From Streptomyces sp. NBC_01353 (GTDB lineage: Bacteria; Actinomycetota; Actinomycetes; Streptomycetales; Streptomycetaceae): a stretch of 64,000 nucleotides of DNA. Under the pieces are notes generated by a model. The model did not search any database and had not been told where the DNA came from. It saw only the letters and a list, made by a program, of their open reading frames with translations. Below, piece after piece: positions 7,584 through 16,534 of this stretch (within the stretch, counting starts at the first letter, position 1; every line of letters begins with the position of its first letter). The translations under genes were made by a program, and so were the position numbers. The DNA lies in assembly GCF_036237275.1 (NCBI RefSeq), contig NZ_CP108352.1, positions 5,022,001 to 5,086,000 of the forward strand. Reading direction: 5' to 3'.

Positions 7584-9419
7584 GTGACCACCGCCGAGCC
7601 GACACGCGCAGACGAGGGCGCGCAGCTGCCAGCCCCCTCACCGCCGCGAATAAACCTCCCGGCGCCCCGGCCGCCCGCCGAGACGACACCCCGTCCCCGG
7701 CCGCTACGACGCAAGCGGCGCTACCCCGTCATGATCGCGACGGGCGTGGCCGCACTCGCCCACGTCCTCTGGTTCTTCCTGTTCGCGAACAGCGGCGGCG
7801 ACCTCGCGGCGCAGGACGCGTGGGCCGAGTTCGTGGGCCGCCACCCGGACTCCGCGTACAACCTCGCCTGGTACGGCGGGATGCACCCGGTCTCGTACAG
7901 CGTGATCTCTCCGTACGTGATGTCGGTGCTCGGCGTCCGTACGACGATGATGATCGCCGGCACGGTCTCGGCCGGTCTCACGGCGCTGATCCTGGTGCGG
8001 GTGCGGGCGGTCCGCAATCCGCTGGCGTGCTCGCTGGCCGGGGTCTTCGCGTTCCTGTGCAACGCCCTGTCGGGGCGAGTGACGTTCGGGCTCGGCATGA
8101 TGTTCGCGCTCGGCGCGGTCGCGGCCGTGTTCTGCTGGCCGTACCGCTGGCGCCACCGACGCTGGGCGAAGGCGGCGGTCGCCGCCCCGCTCGCCGGTCT
8201 CGCGACCGCGTGCAGCCCGGTCGCCGGCCTCTTCCTCGGGGTCGCGGCGGCGGCGCTCTTCCTGAACAAGCGGCGTCCGGGCGCGTACGCCCTCGGCCTC
8301 GCGCCGGTGCTGGTCGTCGCGCTGTCGTCCTGGCTGTTTCCCTTCTCCGGTACGCAGCCGATGTCGCTGGCCTCGACGTCGCTGCCGTTCCTCTTCGGAG
8401 TCCTCGTCTTCCTCCTCGTACCGCGTGAGTGGCGCACCGTGCGTACGGGCGCGGCGGTCTACTCGGCGGGCACGCTCCTCACCTGGCTGATCGACTCCCA
8501 GATCGGCTCGAACGTCTCCCGCCTGGTGATGCTCTTCGCGGGAGTGGTGTTGCTGGCCGCCCTCCCGTACACGGTGCCGCGCTCGCGCCGCTGGTACGCC
8601 GTCGTGCTCGCCTTCGTCGGCCTGAACTTCTGGATCGGCTTCAAGGGCGTCGACGACGTCATCCGTACCGCTCCGGACGCGTCCTGGGCGCGTGAGGTGG
8701 CACCGCTGATCAACCAGCTGCAGGTCCGTGGGGCGGAGAAGGCACGCGTGGAGGTCGTACCGGCCTCCAGCCACCGCGAGTCCTCCGCCCTCACCCCGTA
8801 CATCAATCTCGCGCGGGGCTGGAACCGGCAGGCGGACATGGAGCGCAATCCGCTCTTCTACGACGACACCCTGAACGCCACGAACTACCAGGACTGGCTC
8901 GACCGCTGGGCCGTGCACTACGTGGTCCTGCCGACCGGGGCGCCGGACTCGGGCGCGGAGCGGGAGGCGGAGCTCGTCGCGGACGGGCTGCCGTATCTGA
9001 AGCAGGTCTGGTCCGACGCGAACTGGCGGCTGTACGAGGTCGACGATCCCGCCCCGCTGGCGGACCCGCCGGCCAAGGTGCGGCGGGCGGGCGCGAACGA
9101 GGTCGTCATCGAGGTCGACAGCCCGGGCCGGGTGCTGATCCGGGTGCCGTACTCGCCGTGGCTGGCGCTCCTCGACGAGAACGGCGGCAAGATCGAGCCG
9201 CCGGAGGAGACGGAGGCGTCGAAGGCGGCGCGCGAGGCGTCGCCGACGGAGCTGCCGAAGGTCTTCCTGAACGAGTACGGCTGCCTGCTCAAGACGGAGG
9301 CGGACGTCGAGGGCGACGAGTGGACGGAGCTGGTGGCGCCGAAGGCGGGCATATACCGGCTGGCGGCGCCGTACAAGTTCTTCCCACGGGGCACTGCATG
9401 CCCGGAGGAACTCCGCTGA
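7584..9419 (+). CDS. Polytopic membrane protein with GT-C/transporter-like topology and extracytoplasmic C-domain
   Basis: 611 residues from GTG 7584, with GGGAGAGG upstream. A Pro/Arg-rich cytoplasmic N-terminus is followed by roughly ten hydrophobic helices (residues ~50-370), then a ~240-residue soluble C-terminal domain. The first loop contains AAQDAWAEFV, and the overall shape is that of membrane glycosyltransferases (GT-C) rather than a clear transporter. Streptomyces homologues are, as I recall, sometimes labelled MFS, which the extended C-domain does not support. It follows the carboxypeptidase gene after a terminator, so a role in envelope polymer synthesis is plausible but unproven. 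Confidence 0.55.
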   Translation: MTTAEPTRADEGAQLPAPSPPRINLPAPRPPAETTPRPRPLRRKRRYPVMIATGVAALAHVLWFFLFANSGGDLAAQDAWAEFVGRHPDSAYNLAWYGGMHPVSYSVISPYVMSVLGVRTTMMIAGTVSAGLTALILVRVRAVRNPLACSLAGVFAFLCNALSGRVTFGLGMMFALGAVAAVFCWPYRWRHRRWAKAAVAAPLAGLATACSPVAGLFLGVAAAALFLNKRRPGAYALGLAPVLVVALSSWLFPFSGTQPMSLASTSLPFLFGVLVFLLVPREWRTVRTGAAVYSAGTLLTWLIDSQIGSNVSRLVMLFAGVVLLAALPYTVPRSRRWYAVVLAFVGLNFWIGFKGVDDVIRTAPDASWAREVAPLINQLQVRGAEKARVEVVPASSHRESSALTPYINLARGWNRQADMERNPLFYDDTLNATNYQDWLDRWAVHYVVLPTGAPDSGAEREAELVADGLPYLKQVWSDANWRLYEVDDPAPLADPPAKVRRAGANEVVIEVDSPGRVLIRVPYSPWLALLDENGGKIEPPEETEASKAAREASPTELPKVFLNEYGCLLKTEADVEGDEWTELVAPKAGIYRLAAPYKFFPRGTACPEELR

Positions 9420-9441
9420 GTCGGCCTTAGGGTGTGCCGCT

Positions 9442-10284
9442 ATGGCGTGCGAAAAGTGCGGCGGTGTCGGCAGGGGTCCGCTGCCGGGGATGGGCTGCCG
9501 GCAGTGCGTGGGCATCAGGATCAAGCGGCGCGGGCCTGGCCGCGCGGTGGCGCTGGCGGCCGTCGCGGCGGTGAGCTGCCTGGCCGTGGTCGTGTCGTTG
9601 GCCGGGGCGGAGGACCCGCCTCCGGCGGCGGCGGAGGGGGATCCGCCGATACGGACGGTCCCGACGAGAAACGGCCCGACGGAGTTCCCGGGCGCACCGG
9701 CCCCGAGCACGTCGTCTCCGAGCGGCGAGCCCCCGACCACGACGGCGCCTCCCCCCTCTTCCTCCTCCCATCCCTCCCCACCCCACTACGAGGTGTGGGC
9801 GGGCCCGGGGTGTGAGGGCGGCGGCTATACGGAGTCGGGCCGGTTCGCGGACGGCTTCGAGGGCTGGTACACGGTCCGGACGGGCGGCTTCCGGGGCGGG
9901 GGCTGCGACGGCCGCTTCTCGGCGCTCCCGATGTCGGGCAGCGCGACGAGGGACCACGACAACTCGGCCACCTGGACGTGGGAGGTGGGCCCCGCGTACC
10001 GCACGTGCGACCTCGCGGTCCACGTCCCGAGCCCACCCCGCCCGCAGGACGCGGCCGGCGACCCGTCGGTGTACCAACTCCTGGCGCACGGCACCCCGTA
10101 CGCCACCTTCACCGTCGACCAGGTCGACCACCCGGGCACCCTCGTCCCCACGGGCCACCACCCGCTGCGCACCCCCACCTTCACGGTCCGCCTCCTCGAC
10201 CGAGGCCAGGACTGGGGCACCCCCACCCGGGAACAGGCCCACCACGCGGCGGGCCAGATGCGCCTGACGTGCCGGCAGGCGTAG
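9442..10284 (+). CDS. Membrane-anchored exported protein with N-terminal CxxC pairs
   Basis: 280 residues. The cytoplasmic N-terminus has two Cys pairs (CEKC near residue 3 and CRQC near 19), like a small zinc knuckle. One membrane helix follows (~35-53, AVALAAVAAVSCLAVVVSLA), then a Pro/Ser/Thr-rich spacer (~60-115), and a ~165-residue extracellular domain with four Cys that looks beta-rich. I do not recognise the domain. It lies 22 nt after the preceding membrane-protein gene and is probably co-transcribed with it. Only a weak GGGTG precedes the ATG. Confidence 0.6.
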   Translation: MACEKCGGVGRGPLPGMGCRQCVGIRIKRRGPGRAVALAAVAAVSCLAVVVSLAGAEDPPPAAAEGDPPIRTVPTRNGPTEFPGAPAPSTSSPSGEPPTTTAPPPSSSSHPSPPHYEVWAGPGCEGGGYTESGRFADGFEGWYTVRTGGFRGGGCDGRFSALPMSGSATRDHDNSATWTWEVGPAYRTCDLAVHVPSPPRPQDAAGDPSVYQLLAHGTPYATFTVDQVDHPGTLVPTGHHPLRTPTFTVRLLDRGQDWGTPTREQAHHAAGQMRLTCRQA

Positions 10285-10321
10285 GGGCGTTGCGGGGCGC
10301 GGTGTGCGGTCCGGGTCGGAG

Positions 10322-10804
10322 TCAGCGCGCCGAGCGCAGCCGGTCCAACTCGTCCCCGATCGCCTCACGCAGCGAGTCGTGCCGCGGCCCGAGGGCGAAC
10401 CGCGCGTCGTTCCACCGGTCGCGGGGATAGCGCCACACCGGCATCCGCACCAAGTCGTCCGGCTCCCACGCGAACCGCGGCCAGACGTGCGCGTGCAGAA
10501 AACCGTCGGTGTTCCCCAGGATCTCCAGATTGACCCGCCGAAAGTCGCCGTCGCTCCGCCGACAAGCCCGCTCGACCGCCTCTCCGAGCCGATCCATGTC
10601 GGACAGAAAGGCCAGCCGCTTGAGCTTCGGCAGATCGGACAGCCGCTCCACCGTGGGATCGTCCGCCAACAACACCGAGTACCCCGGCAGAAACTGCACA
10701 TCCCCGATCACGGCGAACCCGGCGTCCAGCCGCCGCATCACGGCCGGGTTCTCCCCTCGCAGCGCACTGCCGATCCGATCCGTCCGCCAGTCGTCATTCA
10801 TCAT
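10322..10804 (-). CDS. HIT-like protein (Ap4A hydrolase-like) with degenerate histidine triad
   Basis: 160 residues. The C-terminal half contains NLEILGNTDGFLHAHVWPRF, which aligns with the HIT motif H-phi-H-phi-H-phi-phi, but the third His is replaced by Trp. The middle His (the nucleophile in HIT hydrolases) is kept. HIT proteins cleave or transfer nucleotides from dinucleoside polyphosphates and similar substrates. Activity cannot be assumed with a broken triad. Two adjacent ATGs (10804 and 10801) are possible starts, with only GGGTCC upstream. It is convergent with the previous gene. Confidence 0.6.
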   Translation of the reverse strand: MMNDDWRTDRIGSALRGENPAVMRRLDAGFAVIGDVQFLPGYSVLLADDPTVERLSDLPKLKRLAFLSDMDRLGEAVERACRRSDGDFRRVNLEILGNTDGFLHAHVWPRFAWEPDDLVRMPVWRYPRDRWNDARFALGPRHDSLREAIGDELDRLRSAR

Positions 10805-10981
10805 GTTCGGACCCTACGCAGGAGGTACCGACGCGTTCTGCTCCGCGCGCTCCAGAAGAGGGGCAAGGCTGGATCGGCTCTATGAGTGTTTCTCGCACGG
10901 GACCGGCGTGCTCCACGAACGTTCCGGACCAGCCCTGTATCTCTCGTCAACGTCACGTGAGGCGTGGGAAGGCTTGAGACG

Positions 10982-12071
10982 ATGGTTGGGCGAAGGAATT
11001 TCCTCATGGCCGGTGCCATGGGGGGTGCGGCCATGCTTTCGCGGGGTGCGCTGGGAGCGGAGGCACATGCGGACACGGGTCACGGGTCGGGGTCCGCGGA
11101 CACCCCGCAGACCCCTCCGCTGAAGAGGTTCGTCGACCCGCTGCCCACGCCGAGGACAGCCATCCCGGATCCTTCCGTCTATCCGGGCGCCGACTTCTAC
11201 GACATCACGATGCGGCAGGGCTCGTGGCGCTTCCACCGGGATCTCGGGCCGGCAACCGTGTGGGGCTATTGGGCCAAGAACCCGCACGATCCTCACCGGC
11301 CGATCGGCATGGGCTATCTCGGGCCGACCATCAACGTGACCAAGGACCACCCGACGGTCGCCAAGTGGCGCAACGAGTTGCCGACCACCCACCTGTTCCA
11401 GTTCGTGATCGACGCCATTCGTGGCGGAGACCCCGAGCTCGCCCCGACGCCTCCGCCTCCCTACAAGCCCGAACCGGGAATGGGTCCTGTACCAGCACGA
11501 GCTCTTCACCACCATGACGTTCAACGCGGTGCCCTTCATGGAGCCGTCCCAGGACTTCATCAAGGCGGGCTCGACCGAGATCTGGGAGTACATCAATCCC
11601 AATCACGACGCCCACCCGATGCATGTCCACCTGGTCAATTTCCAGGTGCTGAACAGGCAGCCGATCGACGCGGCCGCCTACCAGGCGGACTACGAGAGCT
11701 GGATCAACGGTGGCCGCAAACCGGAGGACAGGCCGGTGCTGGCGAACTATCTCACCGGTCCACCGATTCCGCCGGACCCGGACGAAGCACGGTCCAACAA
11801 GGACACGGTCAAGGCGTATTCGGAGATGGTGACCAGAATCATCATCCAGGAATTCAACCCACCGACGGGCACGATCGCGTCGATTCCGAACAGCGGCGCC
11901 GTATTGCCGGCGACGTACATCCACCACTGCCACATTCTCGAACACGAGGACGACGACCTGATGCGCCCCTGGACGATCGTCGCCGACGGCGCCCAAACCG
12001 ACACCGGCACCACCGACACCGGCACCACCGACCACGGCACCACCGACCATGGCGGCGGGCACGGCCACTGA
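10982..12071 (+). pseudogene. Multicopper oxidase (CotA/bilirubin-oxidase type), internally deleted and frameshifted
   Basis: The first frame (10982 to about 11475) encodes a Tat signal (GRRNFLMAGAMGG) and an N-terminal cupredoxin start: FVDPLPTPRT, FHRDLGPATVWGYW and NELPTTHLF, colinear with Bacillus CotA. The expected HLHGG and WYHDH copper motifs and the whole middle domain are missing. The match resumes in another frame from about 11478 (EWVLYQHELF) with HPMHVHL and HCHILEHEDDDLMRP, and ends in a His-rich tail at 12071. About 250 codons are lost compared with a usual ~500-600 residue enzyme. Four of eight trinuclear-site histidines are gone, so no working oxidase can be made. The type-1 ligands Cys/His/Met remain, suggesting recent decay. 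Confidence 0.85.
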
Positions 12072-12097
12072 CGGGTTCGATCGCTTCGCGCGCGGAA

Positions 12098-12134
12098 CCG
12101 GAGTGCCGCCGGCCAAGGGCCGGCGGCACTCCGG
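12098..12134. terminator. Bidirectional terminator between convergent genes
   Basis: A 17-bp perfect stem (CCGGAGTGCCGCCGGCC with its complement) and a 3-nt AAG loop lie between the oxidase pseudogene end (12071) and the beta-helix gene end (12147). The position serves both strands. Confidence 0.85.
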
Positions 12135-12146
12135 AGTTCACGGGGG

Positions 12147-13703
12147 TTACCGCGAACCGGGGCGCTGGTGGGCGCCGATGTCGGTCGTGCCCTGCAGGGG
12201 GTTGCCGAAGTAGTCGTGCCTGCCGGCGTTCTCAATCGGCGTGCCCGCGCCGAGTGCCGGGGAGCCGGGACGCAGCCGCAGGTCGCGCGGGCTGTCCGGG
12301 GTGGCGTCGAGGAACTCCGGGTCCGCTGTGACGGCGTTGGCGTCGCTCGCAGGGATGGCGCCCACGCCCACGTAGAGGTTGTGGTCGTAGGTGTTGAGCG
12401 CGTCGACGATGGGGGAGCCGCCCTCGGCGGTGCTGACGAAGATGTTGTTGCGGAAGGTGACTCCGCCCTTGCCGTTGTCGCTCACCATGGCCGTGCCCGG
12501 CTCGTCGGTCACGACGGTGTTGTTGTAGACCTGCGTGTTGGTCGTGGCGGCCGGGCAGACCACGGAGATGACGCCGTACGGCGGACTCCATGTATTGCGG
12601 TCGTCGATGCTCACGTTGTAGCGGAAGACGTTGTCGGCCGACGTCATGCCGGTGGCGTTGCAGACGAGCAGGAAGCCGCCCTCGTTGTCGTGGCTGTAGT
12701 TGTACTGGTAGACGTTGCGGTTGTTCCCGCCGTCGAAGTCGAAGGCCTGCGAGTCGAGCGTCCCGTGGCCGCCGGTGACCTCGTTGTACTGGTACACCGC
12801 GTCGTCGAAGTTCCACGCCCAGATGCCGACGTTGTAGCCGGCGGAGCGCATGTTGAACCCGTCGACGTAGTTGTGCTCGACGAGCGCGTGGTGGCCGTGC
12901 TGGAGCACGATGCCGTCGCCGCCGACGTCGATCACCTTGTTGTTGCGGATCGTGAGGTCGGTGTTGGGCGCCCAGCCGGGTGCGCCGCTGTTGGGGTGTT
13001 CGGGACGCCTGCCCCAGCTGGACGCGGTGGAGATACCGGTCCGGTCCACGTGCTGAACGGTCGAGTCGGTCACCGTGATCCCGTCGAAGCGGGTCGGGGT
13101 CTCCGTGCCACGCACGACGAAGAGGATGCCGCCCGACGGATCCGGGTCCTTGTGGTCGGAGCCGTTGACGTCGTGCACGTCCACGTCGTCGACGACGTAG
13201 TGCTCACCCGTCCCGAAGTCCGTGAGACGGAACAGGATGCCTGCACGTCGCTCCTGCGGGCCCGGCGCGGCGCCCTTGTTGGAGACGTCCAGGTGGCGCA
13301 GCTCCCACTGCTCGACGTTCTCCAGCAGGACGGCGGCACGGGCACCTCCGCCCTGGATACGCGGGTTCGCGCCCTTCCCGTACGCGTCGACCCTGACCGG
13401 CGCGCCTTCGACTCCCGACCCGGTCGGGGCGAACACACCGTCGCAGGTGCTGCCGCGCCGGAACAGGATCCGGTCACCGGGTCCGTATGTGACGGCACTC
13501 GCCTTCTCCAGCGAGTCCCAGGCGGAGCCCGGTGACGTTCCGGAGGCGCTGTCGGAGCCTGAGCCGCAGTCGATGAAGTACGTCGTGCCGGCGTGCCGCC
13601 CGCCGTCGCCGGCCTGCGTGCTCGCCGCGGCGGGCAGGGCGCCCGCCGTGGCCGCGAGCACCACTGCGAGAAGTGCTCTCGTGCCCCAACTGGTCATCCG
13701 CAT
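12147..13703 (-). CDS. Secreted right-handed parallel beta-helix protein
   Basis: 518 residues. A Sec signal peptide (MRMTSWGTRALLAVVLAATA, cleavage near PAAAS) is followed by TTYFIDCGSGSDSASGTSP, the usual opening of pectate-lyase-fold proteins, and then many short beta-helix rungs rich in Asn, Gly and Val (for example NNKVIDVGGDGIVLQHG, HNYVDGF, YQYNEVTGGHG). The fold is typical of polysaccharide lyases, hydrolases and epimerases. No specific catalytic set could be assigned, so the substrate is unknown. GAGGGG lies 8 nt before the ATG. It is convergent with the pseudogene across a strong terminator. Confidence 0.75.
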   Translation of the reverse strand: MRMTSWGTRALLAVVLAATAGALPAAASTQAGDGGRHAGTTYFIDCGSGSDSASGTSPGSAWDSLEKASAVTYGPGDRILFRRGSTCDGVFAPTGSGVEGAPVRVDAYGKGANPRIQGGGARAAVLLENVEQWELRHLDVSNKGAAPGPQERRAGILFRLTDFGTGEHYVVDDVDVHDVNGSDHKDPDPSGGILFVVRGTETPTRFDGITVTDSTVQHVDRTGISTASSWGRRPEHPNSGAPGWAPNTDLTIRNNKVIDVGGDGIVLQHGHHALVEHNYVDGFNMRSAGYNVGIWAWNFDDAVYQYNEVTGGHGTLDSQAFDFDGGNNRNVYQYNYSHDNEGGFLLVCNATGMTSADNVFRYNVSIDDRNTWSPPYGVISVVCPAATTNTQVYNNTVVTDEPGTAMVSDNGKGGVTFRNNIFVSTAEGGSPIVDALNTYDHNLYVGVGAIPASDANAVTADPEFLDATPDSPRDLRLRPGSPALGAGTPIENAGRHDYFGNPLQGTTDIGAHQRPGSR

Positions 13704-13827
13704 GGAGCGTTCCCCTCTGTCGGTACGTGGCGGTTCGGTGGGGGGAGGCTTCCAAGGCTCGCGTGGTCCGGGCCATGCACAGAACGAGCGGGACCTTGTG
13801 TTTCTGTTGCCGCCTCACGGACCGGAC

Positions 13828-13849
13828 TTGACCCTCACGTCGCGTGAGG
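13828..13849 (+). promoter_or_regulatory. MerR-type operator/promoter for the VOC-merR operon
   Basis: TTGACC (-35, 13828-13833) overlaps a perfect dyad CCTCACG-TCG-CGTGAGG (13833-13849). A dyad placed just downstream of the -35 is the hallmark of MerR-family sites. It sits 17 nt before the VOC gene whose operon includes the MerR gene at 14395, so autoregulation is likely. Confidence 0.6.
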
Positions 13850-13865
13850 CTGAAGGGTGGTGTGC

Positions 13866-14411
13866 ATGAGCGACTACTACAACGCGTTCGAGATGAGCCC
13901 CGTGCCTGCTCCCGGCCCGGATGCTGTTCCGCCGGAGCCGTTCCGTGGCATCTACGGAATGCCCGCGTTCGTGTCGATCCCCACGACGGATGTGGCGGCG
14001 TCGGTGGACTTCTGGACTCGTGGGCTCGGGTTCTTCGAGCTCTTCAGCATCCCCGGCACGCTGGTGCATCTGCGCCGGTGGGCGTTCCAGGACGTGCTCC
14101 TCGTCCAGGCGGACAGCGTTCCGGAGCAGACACCGGCGATGAGCTTCAGCTTCGCGTGCGTGCTCAACCAGGTCGATTCCCTCGTCGAGGCCTGTCGTGC
14201 GCTGCGCCCGCACTCGGTCGATGGTCCACGGGACACTCCCTGGAACACCCGCGATGTGGAGGTGATCACCCCCGAGAACGCACGGATCGTCATCACCGCG
14301 GCGAAGCCCTTTGATCCGGCCAGTCAGGAGGCGCGGAACCTTGAAGCCATCGGGATCACCCCACCGGGGGTCGGCAGCGGCGACAATGAGGAGCATGCCT
14401 CACGCCACTGA
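13866..14411 (+). CDS. VOC-family (glyoxalase/bleomycin-resistance fold) protein
   Basis: 181 residues containing one VOC module: FVSIPTTDVAASVDFWTRGLGF, then VHLRRWAFQDVLLVQAD, ending in a VEVITPENARIVITAA strand. Family members act as metal-dependent lyases or dioxygenases, or as drug-binding resistance proteins. ATG 13866 follows AAGGGTGG. Three more codons upstream are open but less likely. The gene overlaps the MerR regulator that follows by 17 nt, so the two are translated together. With a TipAS-type regulator next to it, sequestration or modification of a small molecule is a reasonable guess. Confidence 0.75.
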   Translation: MSDYYNAFEMSPVPAPGPDAVPPEPFRGIYGMPAFVSIPTTDVAASVDFWTRGLGFFELFSIPGTLVHLRRWAFQDVLLVQADSVPEQTPAMSFSFACVLNQVDSLVEACRALRPHSVDGPRDTPWNTRDVEVITPENARIVITAAKPFDPASQEARNLEAIGITPPGVGSGDNEEHASRH

Positions 14412-15198
14412 CACCGACGGCCTGACCGTCGGTCAGGCCTCGGCGCGTCTGGGAGTGACGGTCCGCGCGCTGCACCACTGGGACGAGATCGGTCTGGCGC
14501 GACCGTCGCTGCGGACGGCTGCCGGATACCGGCTCTACACCGCCGGTGATCTGGAACGCCTGCACCGCATCGTCGTCTACCGCGAACTCGGTCTGGGCCT
14601 GGACAGGATTCAGACCATCCTGGACGACGCAACGGCAGACGTGCCCGGTGCGTTGCGCGCGCAGCGCACCCAGGTCGCCGAACGGATCGCCCGCCTCCAG
14701 CAGCTCGGCGCCGGACTGGACCGGATGATCGACGCCCATGAGCGCGGCCTGCTGCTGACCGTCGAGCAGCAGGCCGCGATCTTCGGCCCTCAATGGGACC
14801 CGGACGGGCCGGCCCAAGCCCGTCAGCGCTACGGAGGTACGACGCAATGGCTGCAGTACGCCGAGAACTCGGCGTCTCGCGGTCCGGAGGAATGGCAGGT
14901 CGTCGCCGACGCCAATGCCGACCTCGACCGCGCGCTCGGGGAGGCGATGGACGCAGGCGTCACACCGGGTAGCCCGGAAGCGAACCAACTCGTCGAGCGG
15001 CACCGCGAAGTCTTCGCCTCGTACTTCCCCCTCACCAGGCAGATGCAGGTCTGCCTCGGCCGCAGATACGAGTCCGACCCGGACTTCGCCGCCCACTACG
15101 ACGCCATCCGCCCGGGCCTGGCCACCTGGCTCCGCCAGATCGTCGACGCCGACGCGCGCGCCCACGGCATCGACCCCGACACCGCGACCTGGCAGTAG
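14395..15198 (+). CDS. MerR-family regulator with TipAS-like ligand domain
   Basis: 267 residues. A MerR winged helix is at the N-terminus (LTVGQASARLGVTVRALHHW, then GLARPSLRTAAGYRLYTAGD), followed by a coiled coil (~75-115) and a ~150-residue helical domain whose FGPQWDPDG and YFPLTRQMQ segments resemble TipAS, the thiopeptide-binding domain of TipAL. Members activate promoters on binding an antibiotic or dye. Starts at 14386 or 14395 both overlap the VOC gene, and translational coupling explains the lack of a well-spaced ribosome site. The dyad at 13833-13849 is its probable target. Confidence 0.8.
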   Translation: MPHATDTDGLTVGQASARLGVTVRALHHWDEIGLARPSLRTAAGYRLYTAGDLERLHRIVVYRELGLGLDRIQTILDDATADVPGALRAQRTQVAERIARLQQLGAGLDRMIDAHERGLLLTVEQQAAIFGPQWDPDGPAQARQRYGGTTQWLQYAENSASRGPEEWQVVADANADLDRALGEAMDAGVTPGSPEANQLVERHREVFASYFPLTRQMQVCLGRRYESDPDFAAHYDAIRPGLATWLRQIVDADARAHGIDPDTATWQ

Positions 15199-15272
15199 AG
15201 CGCGGGGTCCGGCTGCTCAAGAGGCGCCCCGGCCGCCTCTGACCGTCGCCGTTGATGTCGGCTGTAGACGTC

Positions 15273-15306
15273 AAAGACCCCGGACCATGATCGGTCCGGG
15301 GTCTTT
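15273..15306. terminator. Bidirectional terminator shared by MerR gene and tRNA-Arg
   Basis: A 14-bp stem (AAAGACCCCGGACC with its complement) and loop ATGATC are followed by T on the plus strand, and read as a T-flanked hairpin on the minus strand too. It lies between the MerR stop (15198) and the tRNA 3' end (15314). Confidence 0.85.
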
Positions 15307-15313
15307 TGGCTTG

Positions 15314-15386
15314 TGCCCCCGGCAGGATTCGAACCTGCGACACCCGCTTTAGGAGAGCGGTGCTCTATCCCCTGAGCTACGAAGGC
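15314..15386 (-). tRNA. tRNA-Arg (anticodon CCT)
   Basis: A 73-nt cloverleaf read on the minus strand. It has a 7-bp acceptor stem (GCCTTCG with CGGGGGC), a D-arm GCTC/GAGC, an anticodon stem CCGCT/AGCGG with loop CTCCTAA (anticodon CCT, reading AGG), and a T-arm GCAGG-TTCGAAT-CCTGC. The discriminator base is A and CCA is not encoded. Confidence 0.95.
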
Positions 15387-15568
15387 ATTCCTGGTCGGTC
15401 GGCCCTCAGACGCCGCCGGGGTGGGGTCCTCGCGGACCTTTCCCGGGCGGGCGACCTGGTAGCCCACTGACCGCTGACAGCCTAGCGGATCGGGCTGTGC
15501 GGGTGCGCCCCGCATGAGGGATCATGTCCGGGCGCCCGCGTGGATGGGTGGGTGACCTGCGGAAACGG

Positions 15569-16021
15569 TCAGCTTGCTGCTCTCTTGAAGAGCTCGCCGA
15601 TGAGCGCCTCGTCGGACGACGTCAGCTTCGTCAGGGCGAAGGCCGTCGGCCACATCGTGCCCTCGTCGAGGTTCGCCGGGTCGTTGAAGCCGAGCGTGGC
15701 GTATCTCGCCTTGAACTTCGCCGCGCTCTGGAAGAAGAAGACGACCTTGCCGGCCTTGGCGTACGCAGGCATCCCGTACCAGAGCTTCGGCGTCAGGTCC
15801 GGTGCGCTCGCCCTGGCGATCGCGTGGATGCGCTCGGCGAGGGCGCGGTCCTCGTCCGGCATCTCGGCGATCTTCGCGAGCACCTCGGTCTCCGGGTCCG
15901 CCTTGGCCGCGCGCGGCCTGCGTGTCGAGGACTTCAGCTCCTTGGCGCGCTCCTTCATCGCGTCGCGCTCCTCGGCCGTGAATCCGTCGTACTTCTCGTC
16001 GGACTTCTGCGTGTCGCTCAT
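15569..16021 (-). CDS. DUF1801 (YdhG-like) protein
   Basis: 150 residues. A charged N-terminal ~50 residues (Lys/Glu/Arg-rich) precedes a compact DUF1801 domain with PKLWYGMPAYAKAGKVVFFF and a closing TSSDEALIGELFKRA helix. The fold is related to frataxin-like YdhG proteins, whose role is not well defined. No signal or membrane segment is present, so it is cytoplasmic. It heads a minus-strand run in which it is the most downstream gene (51 nt after the PPOX-like gene). Confidence 0.8.
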   Translation of the reverse strand: MSDTQKSDEKYDGFTAEERDAMKERAKELKSSTRRPRAAKADPETEVLAKIAEMPDEDRALAERIHAIARASAPDLTPKLWYGMPAYAKAGKVVFFFQSAAKFKARYATLGFNDPANLDEGTMWPTAFALTKLTSSDEALIGELFKRAAS

Positions 16022-16072
16022 GGCAGTTCCTCTCTCGTCGGTCGGTGTCCGTGTGGAGCGGGGGCGGTGGTG

Positions 16073-16534
16073 TCAGGCGAGCCAGTGGCCGTCGCGCATC
16101 AGGTCGCGGCCTCGCAGCTCGTTCGCCTCTCGCCAGGCCTGGATGCGCCGTGGGCGGATCCGGAAGTACTGGTAGGGCTGGTCGAGTTCGCGCGGGTCGA
16201 AGCCGGTCTTGGCCGCGAACGCGTCGCCCGTCCCCGGGGCGAGCTCGGCGATGTCCACCGGCTCGGCGGTGCCGTCGACGACGACCACGTCGCGCGTCGG
16301 CCCGAGGCCGAGGCGGACCTGGCCGTCCGCCAGCAGGTTGCGGCCGGTGATCGAGGCCCGTGGCGTCGATATGAGGAACGTCGTTCCGTCCCAGAGGTAC
16401 GAGAGGGGGATCAGATGGACTCCCAGGGAGTCCGCGGAGTTCGGTGTCGCGACCCAGAGGTCGACGTCGCTCTCCAGCCTCTCGCGCGTGTCCTTCAGGC
16501 GCTCCTCGAGCCCACGCGGCGGTGCGTCCGTCAC
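16073..16534 (-). CDS. Pyridoxamine-phosphate-oxidase-like split-barrel flavin/F420 protein
   Basis: 153 residues with the split-barrel pattern: DVDLWVATPNSADSLGVHLI, then TFLISTPRASITGRNL, VRLGLGPTRDVVVVDGTAE and a C-terminal YFRIRPRRIQAWRE strand. Relatives bind FMN or F420 and reduce or oxidise small molecules. Which cofactor is used cannot be decided here. The GTG start (16534) overlaps the upstream VOC stop codon as GTGA, so translation is coupled to that gene. Confidence 0.7.
   Translation of the reverse strand: MTDAPPRGLEERLKDTRERLESDVDLWVATPNSADSLGVHLIPLSYLWDGTTFLISTPRASITGRNLLADGQVRLGLGPTRDVVVVDGTAEPVDIAELAPGTGDAFAAKTGFDPRELDQPYQYFRIRPRRIQAWREANELRGRDLMRDGHWLA

Noticed and set aside
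7704-9740. A 678-codon antisense frame across the membrane-protein gene
   Set aside because: Arg-rich shadow sequence with no domain. The plus strand encodes clear membrane helices.
10982-12071. A functional two-domain small laccase
   Set aside because: The signatures align with the three-domain CotA type, and the two halves are in different frames with half the trinuclear copper ligands missing.
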